From Streptomyces sp. R41 (GTDB taxonomy: Bacteria > Actinomycetota > Actinomycetes > Streptomycetales > Streptomycetaceae), in NCBI RefSeq assembly GCF_041053055.1, contig NZ_CP163443.1:9717001-9781000 (forward strand): a stretch of DNA of 64,000 bases. The letters are read 5' to 3'. The notes below the pieces were generated by a model. It searched no databases and was not told where the DNA came from. It saw nothing but the letters and a program-made list of their open reading frames with translations. The stretch's first letter is position 1. Every line of letters starts with the position of its first letter. Shown one piece after another: positions 54,439 through 62,757 of this stretch. Both the position numbers and the translations under genes were made by a program.

Positions 54439-55782
54439 TCAGGAGCGTCGGGAAGCACCGTCATGCGAGTCATCTTCCTCCGGTCGGAGCACGGCGGGGC
54501 CCAGCGTCTGCGCGGCCTCCAGGGCGGTCATCAGCTCGGGCAGTCGGTCCGTCAGGTCGTGCCCGAGCAGTTCCTGAGCACGCTTGACCCGGTAGGTGAC
54601 GGTGTTGCGCGCCACGTGCAGCTGCGCCGCGGCGACCGTCAGGCTCCGCTCGTTGCGCAGGTACAGGCGCAGCGTCCGGCGCAATTGGCCCGCGTGCCGG
54701 CTGTCCGCCGCCAGCGCCCCCAGCTCGTCACTCACGAAGCGGCGCAGGGCGGGCAGGTCGGCCGAGACCAGGGCCGCCAGCTCGACATCCGGGTAGTCGA
54801 CGACCGAGCCCGTGCTGCCGGGATTGAGCTGCATGACCCGGACCGTGTGCTGGGCGTCCTCATGCGACTGGCGGAACCCCGGCAGCCCGTGCCGTACCGA
54901 GCCGCAGGCGAAGCGGATGCCTTCCTGGTACGGCAATTCGCCCGGCGTGCCGGTCGGGGGCGCGGCGTGCGGTTCTCCCCACGCCCACACAGTGGTCCGG
55001 CCGGTGGGGATGACCAGGGTCGACGTGCAGCCGCGCCGGTGCAACAGTTCGGCCGCCGCCCGCTGCAGATCGCCGGCGGCGTCCGCGGTCGGGCTGTCAC
55101 ACCAGGCGATGACGGCGAGATGGCGGCCCTCCAGCCGGTAGGCGAGGAGCTCACTCGCGGCTTCCTGCCGTACCGGTTGACCGCCGAGAATCAAGCGGAC
55201 GGTCTCCTCGCGGGCTGCGGCGCCGCTGGTGAGCCAGCGGTCGTGCTCGGCCAGGTACTCGGCGGTCATCCGCGAGGAGAACTCGTCGACAAAGCCGAAG
55301 AGCAGCTCGGAGACGCGGCGGAACTGCTCCGCGCGTTCGGGCAGCGGAACGATTTCCTGGCACGCGGCCATCAGGGCGTTCGTCAGCGCAGCGTGGGAGA
55401 CGCGGATGCCGCGCAGCACCTTGTCCAGGCCGAGGCGCCTGCGAGCGAACTCGCGGTCCCCCAGCAGGGATTCCTCCGGGACAACCAGGTCGGCCGCAGG
55501 GTCGGCCAGCAGGAGCAGCGCGTAAAGCGTCGCGGCTTCGGTCCCCATCCGGAGCGTTTCGTAGGGCGCCGGTCCGCCTCCCAGTTCGGGAACCTCGTGG
55601 ATGATGACACGGGCCAGCTCGTCACCGACAGCGATGGCCCAGGCCACGGGCTGGGGGCCGAGGCGGTCGGTCGCCTCGGTGATGCTCTGCGCCGAACTAA
55701 CGGGAGTTCGCGGCGCGTCCCCACGGCCGGGAGCGAGCCGGTAGATCCAGTCGGCGGGACCGGATGTGTGGTGAGCCGTCAT
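54439..55782 (-). CDS. PucR-type (CdaR/GGDEF-like plus C-terminal HTH) regulator
   Basis: 447 residues. The middle portion (~185-330) follows the CdaR GGDEF-like pattern (LLAYRLEGRHLAVIAWCDSP, STLVIPTGRTTVWAWG). The C-terminus is the PucR helix-turn-helix: LRRTLRLYLRNERSLTVAAA, QLHVARNTVTYRVKRAQELL. Such proteins often activate catabolic genes near them. It converges on the monooxygenase gene (stops 18 bp apart). The start at 55782 is only 47 bp from the inverted IS fragment, so its native promoter is cut short and the IS end may now drive it. Confidence 0.82.
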   Translation of the reverse strand: MTAHHTSGPADWIYRLAPGRGDAPRTPVSSAQSITEATDRLGPQPVAWAIAVGDELARVIIHEVPELGGGPAPYETLRMGTEAATLYALLLLADPAADLVVPEESLLGDREFARRRLGLDKVLRGIRVSHAALTNALMAACQEIVPLPERAEQFRRVSELLFGFVDEFSSRMTAEYLAEHDRWLTSGAAAREETVRLILGGQPVRQEAASELLAYRLEGRHLAVIAWCDSPTADAAGDLQRAAAELLHRRGCTSTLVIPTGRTTVWAWGEPHAAPPTGTPGELPYQEGIRFACGSVRHGLPGFRQSHEDAQHTVRVMQLNPGSTGSVVDYPDVELAALVSADLPALRRFVSDELGALAADSRHAGQLRRTLRLYLRNERSLTVAAAQLHVARNTVTYRVKRAQELLGHDLTDRLPELMTALEAAQTLGPAVLRPEEDDSHDGASRRS

Positions 55783-55828
55783 GACGCCGCCCTTGCCGTA
55801 GTGAGAGCAGCATGCGCTGCTGTGCCTT

Positions 55829-55965
55829 GCGGAGCTCCCGTGGTGAACGACTCGTCTTGGAGGACAAGCCGTTCTACCGGAGCTCCGCTTCCTGCGTCCG
55901 CCCACCCGCGAGATCCACAGCCGACCTTGCGATCAGGCACAACACCGTAACTTCACGGCCTTGGG
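55829..55965 (-). mobile_element. Solo left-end fragment of the IS4-type element, inverted
   Basis: About 137 bp, nearly identical to 50929-51065 in reverse orientation (a handful of differences). It ends abruptly at 55829 without a right end. It forms the right border of the composite unit. Confidence 0.82.
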
Positions 55966-55971
55966 GTTTAG
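55966..55971. repeat. Target-site duplication GTTTAG (right copy)
   Basis: Directly abuts the inverted IS fragment; identical to 50923-50928. Confidence 0.6.
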
Positions 55972-55984
55972 CCCGGTCTAAGTC

Positions 55985-56045
55985 ACCAGCATTGTGCCTA
56001 GCCACAACGGGAGAAGCCCCCGGATTTATCCGGGGGAGGAGTCGC
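55985..56045 (+). ncRNA. Possible orphan IS200/IS605-type right end (omega-RNA-like hairpin)
   Basis: AGAAGCCCCCGGATTTATCC then GGGGGAGGAGTCG: an 8-bp GC stem with a TTTA loop at 56017-56036 in the GAAGCCCCC...GGGGGAGG context usual at the right end of TnpB-carrying elements, where it forms the end of the guide RNA scaffold. No tnpB gene remains nearby. The hairpin could equally act as terminator for the dehydrogenase gene that ends at 56110 on the minus strand. Confidence 0.4.
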
Positions 56046-56109
56046 GACGTGTCCTCCGACAGTTCAGTTACGGCCTACGGCACCAGCCCGGTCGCGCTGA
56101 TGACAGTAC

Positions 56110-57156
56110 TCACGGGTGGGGGGTGATGACGGCGCGTCCTTGGATCTTGCCGCCGTGCAGGAGCTGGTATGCCTCGTTGGCGCGTTCCAAGGGGAAGTGC
56201 TCGACCAGCATCTTGATCTTTTGCTGTTGGGCGAGGGTGATCACTTCCATCAGTTCGGGAAGGGAGCCCCAGTAGGGCGAGGCCACCGAGCACTCGTGCG
56301 GCGGGCTCGAGAAGTTGACGGGCAGGGCTCCGCCGCCGAGACCGACGATGGTCAGCTGGCCAAGCACCCTGGCCACCTGAGCAGCCATCCGCAGAGTCGG
56401 GTCTATGCCGACCATGTCCAGCACGAGCTGAGCGCCCTGCTGCCTGGTCATGTCATTGATGCGCGTGACCGCCTCCTCGCCCGAGAGCAGCACCTCGTCC
56501 GCGCCCATGCGCTTGGCGGTTTCCAGCTTGCCGGCATCGGTGTCCACGGCGACGACGGTGGTCGCCGCGCTGAGCGCTCGCACCATCTGGATGGCCATCT
56601 GGCCCAGACCGCCCACCCCGATCACCACCGCGGTCGAGCCCGGCCCCAGCAGGTGCACCGATCGCTTGACGGCGTGATAGCTGGTCAGCCCCGCGTCGCT
56701 GAGCGGGGCGGCCTGGCGGGGGTCGAGGATGCCCAGCGGAATCAGGAATCGCGCCGCCGGGACCAGCAGGTACTCAGCCATTCCGCCGTCGTGACCGCCT
56801 CCCAGGCCCCCGCCCTGACCACTGACCTTCTGGCAGTAGTTCTCCCGGCCCTCCCGGCAGTTGGCGCACACCCCACAGCCCCAGGGACCATAGACCATCA
56901 CAGGGTCTCCGGGCGCGAACCCGGTGACGCCCGGTCCCAGCCTCTCCACCCATCCCGCATTCTCATGGCCGAGCGTGAAGGGCAGTTCCGTGGCGAGCCC
57001 AGGTGGTGGTCCGGGTGCCTCCATGATGTGCAGATCTGAGTGGCACGCACCGGCACCCCCGACCTTCACCAGGACTTGCCCCGGCCCGGGCTCGGGCACC
57101 GGCACCTCGCGCAGCTCGGGCGGTTGCTGCCATCCGACTAGTTGAAAAGCCCGCAT
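56110..57156 (-). CDS. Zinc-dependent alcohol dehydrogenase
   Basis: 348 residues. Catalytic zinc: Cys in GAGACHSDLHIM and His-Glu in FTLGHENAGWVERLGPGV. Structural zinc: WGCGVCANCREGRENYC (four Cys). NAD(P) binding at VVIGVGGLGQMAIQMVRALS (~187). ATG 57156 follows AAGGATCGCT. It begins 23 bp after the P450 stop as the last gene of the ferredoxin-reductase-P450 operon, so it probably oxidises the alcohol formed by P450 hydroxylation (inference from order). Confidence 0.86.
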   Translation of the reverse strand: MRAFQLVGWQQPPELREVPVPEPGPGQVLVKVGGAGACHSDLHIMEAPGPPPGLATELPFTLGHENAGWVERLGPGVTGFAPGDPVMVYGPWGCGVCANCREGRENYCQKVSGQGGGLGGGHDGGMAEYLLVPAARFLIPLGILDPRQAAPLSDAGLTSYHAVKRSVHLLGPGSTAVVIGVGGLGQMAIQMVRALSAATTVVAVDTDAGKLETAKRMGADEVLLSGEEAVTRINDMTRQQGAQLVLDMVGIDPTLRMAAQVARVLGQLTIVGLGGGALPVNFSSPPHECSVASPYWGSLPELMEVITLAQQQKIKMLVEHFPLERANEAYQLLHGGKIQGRAVITPHP

Positions 57157-57179
57157 AGCGATCCTTTACGCATGCCGAG

Positions 57180-58448
57180 TCAGTCGCGGATCCCGTCGAT
57201 GTCGACCAGGAGGTGGCGCGGGCCGCGGAAAATCTGGTTGTGGCGGTACGGCGGTGGGTCCTCTACGAGCCGGGGGTTTTCCACCCGGCGGACGAACTCG
57301 CCGACCGCGACCTGGACCTCGAGCCGCGCGAGCGGAGCGCCGAAGCAGAAGTGGATGCCCTGGCTGAACCCGAGGTGCTGGTTGTCTCGGCGTTCGAGGT
57401 CAAGCTCGTCGGGGTTGGCGAACCGCTTCGGGTCGCGGTTCGCCGAGCCATATGCCAGGAAGATCGGCGCGCCCTTCGGGATGGTGGTGCCTGCGATGTC
57501 GATGTCTTCCACCGCGGAGCGGGTGTGCCAGAACTGGACCGACGACTCGAAGCGCAGCAACTCCTCGACCCCGGGCACGATCAGCTCGGGCCGGCGGCGC
57601 AGCTTCTCGAGCGCGTCGGGGTGCCGCAGCAAGGTGAGCACGCTGTGGGCGATGAGATTGACCGTAGTTTCATGCCCGGCGAAGATCAGGAGCAAGGCAT
57701 TGCTCACGAGCACGCCCTTGGACATCCCTGCCTCCGGGCCGTCCTCGTTCACCATCGCCGAGAGCATGCCCGGGCCGGGCTGCTGGGCGTACCGGTCGAG
57801 CAGCTCAGCCGCGAACTGCCCGAACTCCTCTACGGCCTGGCGACCCCCGGCCAGTCGGCTCTGCATCTCCTCGGAGGCAGCCTCGGGGCCGAAATCCAAA
57901 GAGTCCAGGGCCGTCTCGATCCAGCCGTGGAAGCGTGACTCGTCTTCCAGTGGCACGCCCAGGACCTTGCAGATCACGGTCACCGGCAGGGGGTAGGCGA
58001 ACTCGTCGACGGCATCGATCCGGGTCTTGCCCTGCATGTTGTCCAGGAGGCCGTCCACGATGCGGCGGATCTCAGGTTCCAGGTCGGAGATCAGGTGAGG
58101 GGAATGGGGCGGGCCGACGAAATGCGGCGTCATCATCCGGCGATCTCGATCGTGCTCGGGTGGATCCTGGGTGATGATGTTCGGCTCCAAAGAGACGACC
58201 GCCTCCGTGATCGGCTCGGCCTCCGCCGAGCCCTCGGCCGGGGGCGCAACCGGGACGGGGAGCTTCCTGACATCCGAACTGACCCGGGGGTCGTGCAGCA
58301 GCGCGACGATCTCTTGGTAGGTACTGACGACGTAGGTGCCGTCCGGCTGCCGCGCCACCGGTGTCCTGCGGAGTTCCTCGTAGAACGGGTACGGATTGGC
58401 GCGGTTGGCGTAGCGGAGGGCCTGCTGCCAGGGGGTTTCCTCGACCAC
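57180..58448 (-). CDS. Cytochrome P450
   Basis: 422 residues from GTG 58448, which has GGAGGGGAG upstream; the frame is open 14 codons further. Key motifs: I-helix oxygen-activating LIFAGHETTVN (~255), ExxR in GVEELLRFES (~299), FLAYGSANRDPKRF, and the heme loop LGFSQGIHFCFGAPLARLE with the thiolate Cys at ~368. It is a soluble class I bacterial P450 needing ferredoxin and reductase, both encoded just upstream. TQDPPEHDRDRRMM is the usual N-terminal helix-C region. The substrate is unknown. Confidence 0.9.
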   Translation of the reverse strand: MVEETPWQQALRYANRANPYPFYEELRRTPVARQPDGTYVVSTYQEIVALLHDPRVSSDVRKLPVPVAPPAEGSAEAEPITEAVVSLEPNIITQDPPEHDRDRRMMTPHFVGPPHSPHLISDLEPEIRRIVDGLLDNMQGKTRIDAVDEFAYPLPVTVICKVLGVPLEDESRFHGWIETALDSLDFGPEAASEEMQSRLAGGRQAVEEFGQFAAELLDRYAQQPGPGMLSAMVNEDGPEAGMSKGVLVSNALLLIFAGHETTVNLIAHSVLTLLRHPDALEKLRRRPELIVPGVEELLRFESSVQFWHTRSAVEDIDIAGTTIPKGAPIFLAYGSANRDPKRFANPDELDLERRDNQHLGFSQGIHFCFGAPLARLEVQVAVGEFVRRVENPRLVEDPPPYRHNQIFRGPRHLLVDIDGIRD

Positions 58449-58509
58449 GAGGCTCCCCTCCTTCTTCCTGTGGATGCTGTCCGCTTGCACGCCCGACCCG
58501 GCGGGCGCG

Positions 58510-59913
58510 TCAACGAGGGCGAGACCGGAACTCGGCCCTCCGCTCGCTCGGGTCGTGGCCGGTCAGGACGACGTCGGGGATCGCCGTCGGGACGCCGGGT
58601 TGCGGGAACTCGGCCGGGATCGGCTTCATGTCGGGGGGTTGGTCCCAGCCCGGCGGCGGGGGCGGGAACGGACCCGAGTGCTCGATCAGCTTCCCGTAGT
58701 ACTCCAGCCATTTGCCGTGATCGAAGGTGACGGCGGCGACGATGCGGCCGCGGCGACCGTAGGCGGCGGCGAAGTGGCGCTCCTTGACGGATCCCTGCGT
58801 GAAGACGATCTCGTCGCCGAAAGGCGGCACGCCGACGGACTTGATGTTGACGCCGAACTGACCGGACCAGAAGCCGGGCAGCAACAGATGCGGGCGATAG
58901 TGGGGCTCGAGGTTCACCATGTTGTGGGCCGCGACCTCGGCGCCGAGAACGGCATTGTCCCAATGCTCCATCGCGAGGAACTGGTACTCGTACAGCACGT
59001 GGGGCGCGCGCGCCACGTCCCCTGCCACGTAGATGCTGTCGGTGATCACGCCGTTGACGTCGAAGGCGCGACCGCCGGCGTCGCAGCCGACGCCCCAGAA
59101 ACCGGACGCCAGCCCGGCGTCCTCCAGCCATTCAACGTTGCGGATCGACCCCAGCGAGGCCACCACCACGTCGGCGTCGATGGTGGTTCCGTCCGAGAGA
59201 TGAGCACGCCGCACGTGTCCGCCGGAGTCGCCCTCCAGTGACGACACGCCCAGCCCGCAACGCAGGTCCACGCCGTGGTCGCGCTGCATCTCCGCGGCGA
59301 TCTCACCGATCACCCCGCCGAGCGCGCCGACCAGCGGCGCCGAGCCCCGCTCGACGACGGTCACCGGGAGATCGAGTTCCCGGCAGACGGAGGCCACTTC
59401 CGAGCCGATGAACCCGGCCCCGATGACCATGACCCGCGACGGCGGCGCGGCCAGCGCCTTTTGCAGCTGTGCGGCATCATCACGCGAGCGCAGCGTGTAG
59501 ACCCCGTCCAGGGCGGCCTCGTCCGGGTTGGGCCACTGTCGCGCGCGAGTGCCCGTGGCGATCAGCAACCGGTCGTACGGGATCTGCTCGCCGTCGGCCA
59601 GGCGCACCTGCTTGGCGGCCCGGTCCAACCCGGTGGCGGCCACCCCGAGCCGCCACTGCGCATTCACTTCTCGCAGGCGGGGCAGCTTGGTGTGGTCGGC
59701 CGACACCCAGCCTTTGAGCACCTGCTTGGACAGCGGGGGACGGTCGTAGGGCTCGTACGGCTCGTCCCCGATGATGGTCAGAGACCCGGTGAAGCCCTCC
59801 TCACGCAGGGCTTCGGCAGCCCGCAGTCCGGCCAGGGACGCACCGACGATGACGATCCTGCCGTTGGCCCTGAACTCGCGCACCAGTTCTGCGACCGTTG
59901 CCGGCACGGTCAT
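58510..59913 (-). CDS. FAD-dependent ferredoxin reductase
   Basis: 467 residues. FAD site RIVIVGASLAGLRAAEALRE (~19-38), YEPYDRPPLSKQVLKG (reductase-type redox-partner segment), LLIATGTRARQWP, NADH site VMVIGAGFIGSEVASVCREL (~160), and second FAD site GVITDSIYVAGDVAR (~293). The family transfers electrons from NAD(P)H to ferredoxin. The C-terminus is extended by about 40 residues beyond the usual reductase end (PPPPPGWDQPPDMKPIPAEF). The ATG overlaps the ferredoxin stop (ATGA), so the two are coupled. Confidence 0.88.
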   Translation of the reverse strand: MTVPATVAELVREFRANGRIVIVGASLAGLRAAEALREEGFTGSLTIIGDEPYEPYDRPPLSKQVLKGWVSADHTKLPRLREVNAQWRLGVAATGLDRAAKQVRLADGEQIPYDRLLIATGTRARQWPNPDEAALDGVYTLRSRDDAAQLQKALAAPPSRVMVIGAGFIGSEVASVCRELDLPVTVVERGSAPLVGALGGVIGEIAAEMQRDHGVDLRCGLGVSSLEGDSGGHVRRAHLSDGTTIDADVVVASLGSIRNVEWLEDAGLASGFWGVGCDAGGRAFDVNGVITDSIYVAGDVARAPHVLYEYQFLAMEHWDNAVLGAEVAAHNMVNLEPHYRPHLLLPGFWSGQFGVNIKSVGVPPFGDEIVFTQGSVKERHFAAAYGRRGRIVAAVTFDHGKWLEYYGKLIEHSGPFPPPPPGWDQPPDMKPIPAEFPQPGVPTAIPDVVLTGHDPSERRAEFRSRPR

Positions 59914-60128
59914 GACGTCGCGCTCCCCTCCGCGCCGTCCAAGCGGTCGATCACGATCGCCTGCACCGGACACGCCGCAGCGGCTCGCTCGACCTGCAGG
60001 CGCCGCTCGTCATCGGGGTTCGGCTCGTAAGTGAGCGCCTCCTGGCCAGTCAATCTGAAGTCCTCGTGCGCCAAATACACGCATTGTGCGTATCCCTGGC
60101 ACCGATTCAAGTCCACGGCGATCCGCAT
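59910..60128 (-). CDS. P450-type ferredoxin
   Basis: 72 residues: MRIAVDLNRCQGYAQCVYLA, then ...ERAAAACPVQAIVI. Three Cys in the pattern C-x2-(Y)-x2-C ... CP fit a [3Fe-4S] cluster (possibly [4Fe-4S] if the missing ligand position, Tyr here, is replaced by another). GGAAGGAG precedes the ATG. First gene of the operon; the electron path would be NAD(P)H to reductase to this ferredoxin to P450. Confidence 0.87.
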   Translation of the reverse strand: MRIAVDLNRCQGYAQCVYLAHEDFRLTGQEALTYEPNPDDERRLQVERAAAACPVQAIVIDRLDGAEGSATS

Positions 60129-61199
60129 GGGCAGACTCCTTCCGATCTGCCGCCCAGCTGGACAGCCCACCCGTCGCCCCGCCGACGCCGCCGGCTGAGC
60201 ACCCGTATGTTCGATCTTCTTCGCCACGGCGGTACCTTCGCGGGGACGCTTACTGCCGGTGAGCGTCACGGCCCGAAGGTCACGGCAACATCCGATGGCG
60301 TCGGCATCAAGATTTGCCCCGGCCGTTCCCCCTAAAACAATGCTCGCCCTGTCTTCCGACGACCGCAAACCCGCTGTTACGGAAGACATCTCTCAGGGCA
60401 GCTGTCGTTCTTGATCACTGACCGGTTCGTGCAAGTCCCGGGGGGCTTCCGGAGTGCCCGCCCGCACGGAAGCGGCCACCGTGATCATGAGCGTTTGTGG
60501 AGACAATACGGCCCCGGCCGACCGAGCCGGTTGAAGCCGCTGATCACGCCTTGCACGCCCGGTCACCACCCTCAAGGACCTCACGGTCGGGTGCCACTGA
60601 AGGACCCGGGCCAATGTTGTTGGGCAGCGAGCGGAGTAGGGCCGTACGTTCTGTCATCTGCTGGCGCAGGAGTTGGTTTTCGACCGTCGTCTGGTGCAGG
60701 GCGCCGATGAGGACTTCGACGTCGGCCTTGAGTAGCTGGTCGGCGAGCACGCCGTTGAAGCCCTACCCGCCCGGTGGCGCCATCGACGAAGCTGCCTGCA
60801 GGGAGCGCGGGACCCGGCTGCCAACGGGTGTGCGGCACGATTTTTCGACATTCCTTGGCCCGCGACGCTCGATAGTCGATGCGGTCGATTCGCAGATCGG
60901 GCAACACCTCGCCGAGTCACCGCACATGCCGACCAGCAGACTGGTCGTCGGCGGTCTGTTGCGGACCTGGCAGTTAGTCAGTGTGCGATGAAGTCGCCGT
61001 CGATCGGAAGAGCGACACCGACCACGAGACTGGCACTCGGCTGCACAGCCGGAGAACGGCTGCGGCGATTTCGTCCGCGCGCCCCAGCCTTGCGATTCAA
61101 CGCGGCGAAGGGCGGAGGGTCTGCCCGGTCTGCGGGGTTGACTGGGTGGGGGTTCATCGCCGTAACGCGGTGTACTGCTCAACATGTTGCCGGAAGAGG
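60129..61199. other. Long stretch without an intact gene
   Basis: The promoter of the ferredoxin operon should lie at 60130-60300. A minus-strand segment at about 60600-60750 encodes MLADQLLKADVEVLIGALHQ, TTVENQLLRQQMTERTALLR, a coiled-coil-like helix I do not recognise. Near 61125-61190 the plus strand gives RRVCPVCGVDWVGVHRRNAV, YCSTCCRKRERR, a zinc-ribbon fragment. No full gene is supported. Confidence 0.45.
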
Positions 61200-61660
61200 G
61201 AGCGGCGACCTGGCGCTCCTCGACGACCATGATCGCAGCCGGTGGGACCGGGAGCTCATCGCCGAGGGCAGACCGTGGTCCGTCGATGTCTACGCCGCGG
61301 CCGGCCAGGGCCCTACCAGACCCACGTCGCGATCAACACCGTCCACAGCGACGCTCCGACGACGGACGCCACCGTCTACGACCAGCTGATGGCCCCGACC
61401 CCGGTGGTCGCCCTTAACCGCGCGGTCGCCGTGGCGGAGACCGCGGGCCGGCGGTGGCGCTACCCCTGTTCGACGCCCTGGATTCTGGATGGCCACCACG
61501 TCTTCCACGCCGCCCGCGTCGGGCTGCTCAGCCGCCTCGGCCGCGGCGGCGGGAGCGTACGACAACGCGGCGGAACACGCCGACAACGCTGCAGAGCGGG
61601 CGTACCTGCACCGGGCCCGCGATGTCCTGCGCTGCCCCCGCCGACGGTTTACCTTCCGGC
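61200..61660 (+). pseudogene. ECF sigma factor (SigJ/DUF6596-type) C-terminal remnant
   Basis: Fragments in three frames: DHDRSRWDRELIAEG, then RCLRRGRPGPYQTHVAINTV, HSDAPTTDATVYDQLMAPTP, VVALNRAVAVAETAGRRW, then PLFDALD, and finally YDNAAEHADNAAERAYLHRA. In order these match the C-terminal TPR-like domain of DUF6596 sigma factors, with at least two frameshifts. The sigma-2 and sigma-4 domains are absent. Confidence 0.68.
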
Positions 61661-61663
61661 TCG

Positions 61664-62221
61664 TCAGGGCTTGCGGCCGATGAAGGCGAGCAAGCGAGTC
61701 TGGACGTCGGCGCTCTCCGGTACCTCGACCCGCGGTCCGTACTGCCCGCTCGCACGGAGCACGTCGTCGAGCGGCAGCATCCCGTCGAGCAACTGGGCGC
61801 ATTTGGCGGGATCGAGGTGTTCGTCCTGGCCGGTGGCCCGTGCCAGGTCCCAGGTGTGCATGAAGACGTCGGCGGTGTAGAACTGGTCGACCGCCCGGTC
61901 CAGTGGGATCTCTCCGATGTGCGGGTTCGACAGCAGCTTGTGTGCGGTGGCCGGATCGTCGAGGAGGTCCTGCACCCCGTCGCGGTGGATCACCCAGGCG
62001 GCCACCGGGTCGTCGTCCACCGAGGGCCCTTTCGGCAGTTCGACTCCGGCGCCGGCTTTCAGGAAGGCGGGGAACCACTCGACGAGGTGACGGACGACGT
62101 CCCGGGCGGCCCACCCCTCGCACGGTGCCGGCTTGTCCCATGCCTGTGGATCCGCGCCGCGTACGCGGTCGGTGAATACGCGTGCCACGGTGCGGTGCTC
62201 ATCGGCTGCTGTTCTCGCCAT
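61664..62221 (-). CDS. Maleylpyruvate isomerase-like (DinB-fold, TIGR03086-type) protein
   Basis: 185 residues. The N-terminal DinB-like four-helix bundle shows DPQAWDKPAPCEGWAARDVV then RHLVEWFPAFL, with His in the metal site, and DQFYTADVFMHTWDLARATG with further His and Asp ligands. The C-terminus has LDPAKCAQLLDGMLPLDDVL and VQTRLLAFIGRKP. These mycothiol-dependent enzymes carry out isomerisation or thiol transfer. ATG 62221 lies 2 bp after the SRPBCC stop; a TTG at 62227 would overlap. Last gene of the ArsR operon. Confidence 0.82.
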   Translation of the reverse strand: MARTAADEHRTVARVFTDRVRGADPQAWDKPAPCEGWAARDVVRHLVEWFPAFLKAGAGVELPKGPSVDDDPVAAWVIHRDGVQDLLDDPATAHKLLSNPHIGEIPLDRAVDQFYTADVFMHTWDLARATGQDEHLDPAKCAQLLDGMLPLDDVLRASGQYGPRVEVPESADVQTRLLAFIGRKP

Positions 62222-62223
62222 GA

Positions 62224-62757
62224 TCAAGATCCCGTCTCGGTGTGTCGGTCGGCGCTGTCGCTCTGTTGACCGGCGAGCAGCTCGTCAAGCCGCTCGTAGC
62301 CTTCGCGGACGCCGTAGTCCATGCCGCTCTTGAGCATCGAATCGCGGGCTTCGATGGAGTCCATGAGCGACTTGCCGGTGACCCGGGTGCGACCACCGAG
62401 GTCCTCGAAGACGGCCGTCTCCAGGCTGACGCCGTCCGGAAATTCCTCGTAGGTGAAGGTCTGCACGATGCGTTCGTTGGGGCGCACCTCGTGGAACACA
62501 CCGTGGAAGCCGTACTCGGTCCCGTCTTCGTCGCGATGCACATAGCGATAGGAGCCGCCGCTCCGCGCGTCGTACTGGTCGATCCGCATCGTGAGCCGGC
62601 GCGGGCCGAGCCACTGGACGACCAGATCGGGGTCGGTGTACGCCCGGAACACGCGCTCCGGTGGAGCGTCGAACTCCCGGATGATCAGGATGGTGGGCAG
62701 ATCCGGGTCGGCCTCGATCCGCGTCTCGTTGCGGTGGGGCGTGTCGGGGGTGCTCAT
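62224..62757 (-). CDS. SRPBCC (AHSA1-type) domain protein
   Basis: 177 residues. The AHSA1 pattern is clear: TILIIREFDAPPERVFRAYT, DPDLVVQWLGPRRLTMRIDQ, GGSYRYVHRDEDGTEYGFHG, FHEVRPNERIVQTFTYEE and the C-terminal GMDYGVREGYERLDELL. The fold binds hydrophobic ligands in a deep cavity; the function is uncertain. Linked by a 4-base overlap to the ArsR gene, an arrangement very common in actinomycetes. Confidence 0.87.
   Translation of the reverse strand: MSTPDTPHRNETRIEADPDLPTILIIREFDAPPERVFRAYTDPDLVVQWLGPRRLTMRIDQYDARSGGSYRYVHRDEDGTEYGFHGVFHEVRPNERIVQTFTYEEFPDGVSLETAVFEDLGGRTRVTGKSLMDSIEARDSMLKSGMDYGVREGYERLDELLAGQQSDSADRHTETGS

Larger units (their letters stand above)
50929..55965. mobile_element. 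Composite-transposon-like unit, about 5.0 kb
   Basis: Outer ends are two copies of the same IS left end in inverted orientation: the full IS at 50929-52044 and a 137-bp fragment at 55829-55965. Both are directly flanked by GTTTAG. Cargo: flavin reductase, flavin-dependent monooxygenase and a PucR-type regulator. The transposase gene is broken, so the unit is now immobile on its own. Confidence 0.65.

Noticed and set aside
52336..60128. Region 52-60 kb considered as part of a secondary-metabolite cluster
   Set aside because: No polyketide, peptide, terpene or RiPP core enzyme is present in the window; monooxygenase and P450 units look catabolic or tailoring without a scaffold gene.
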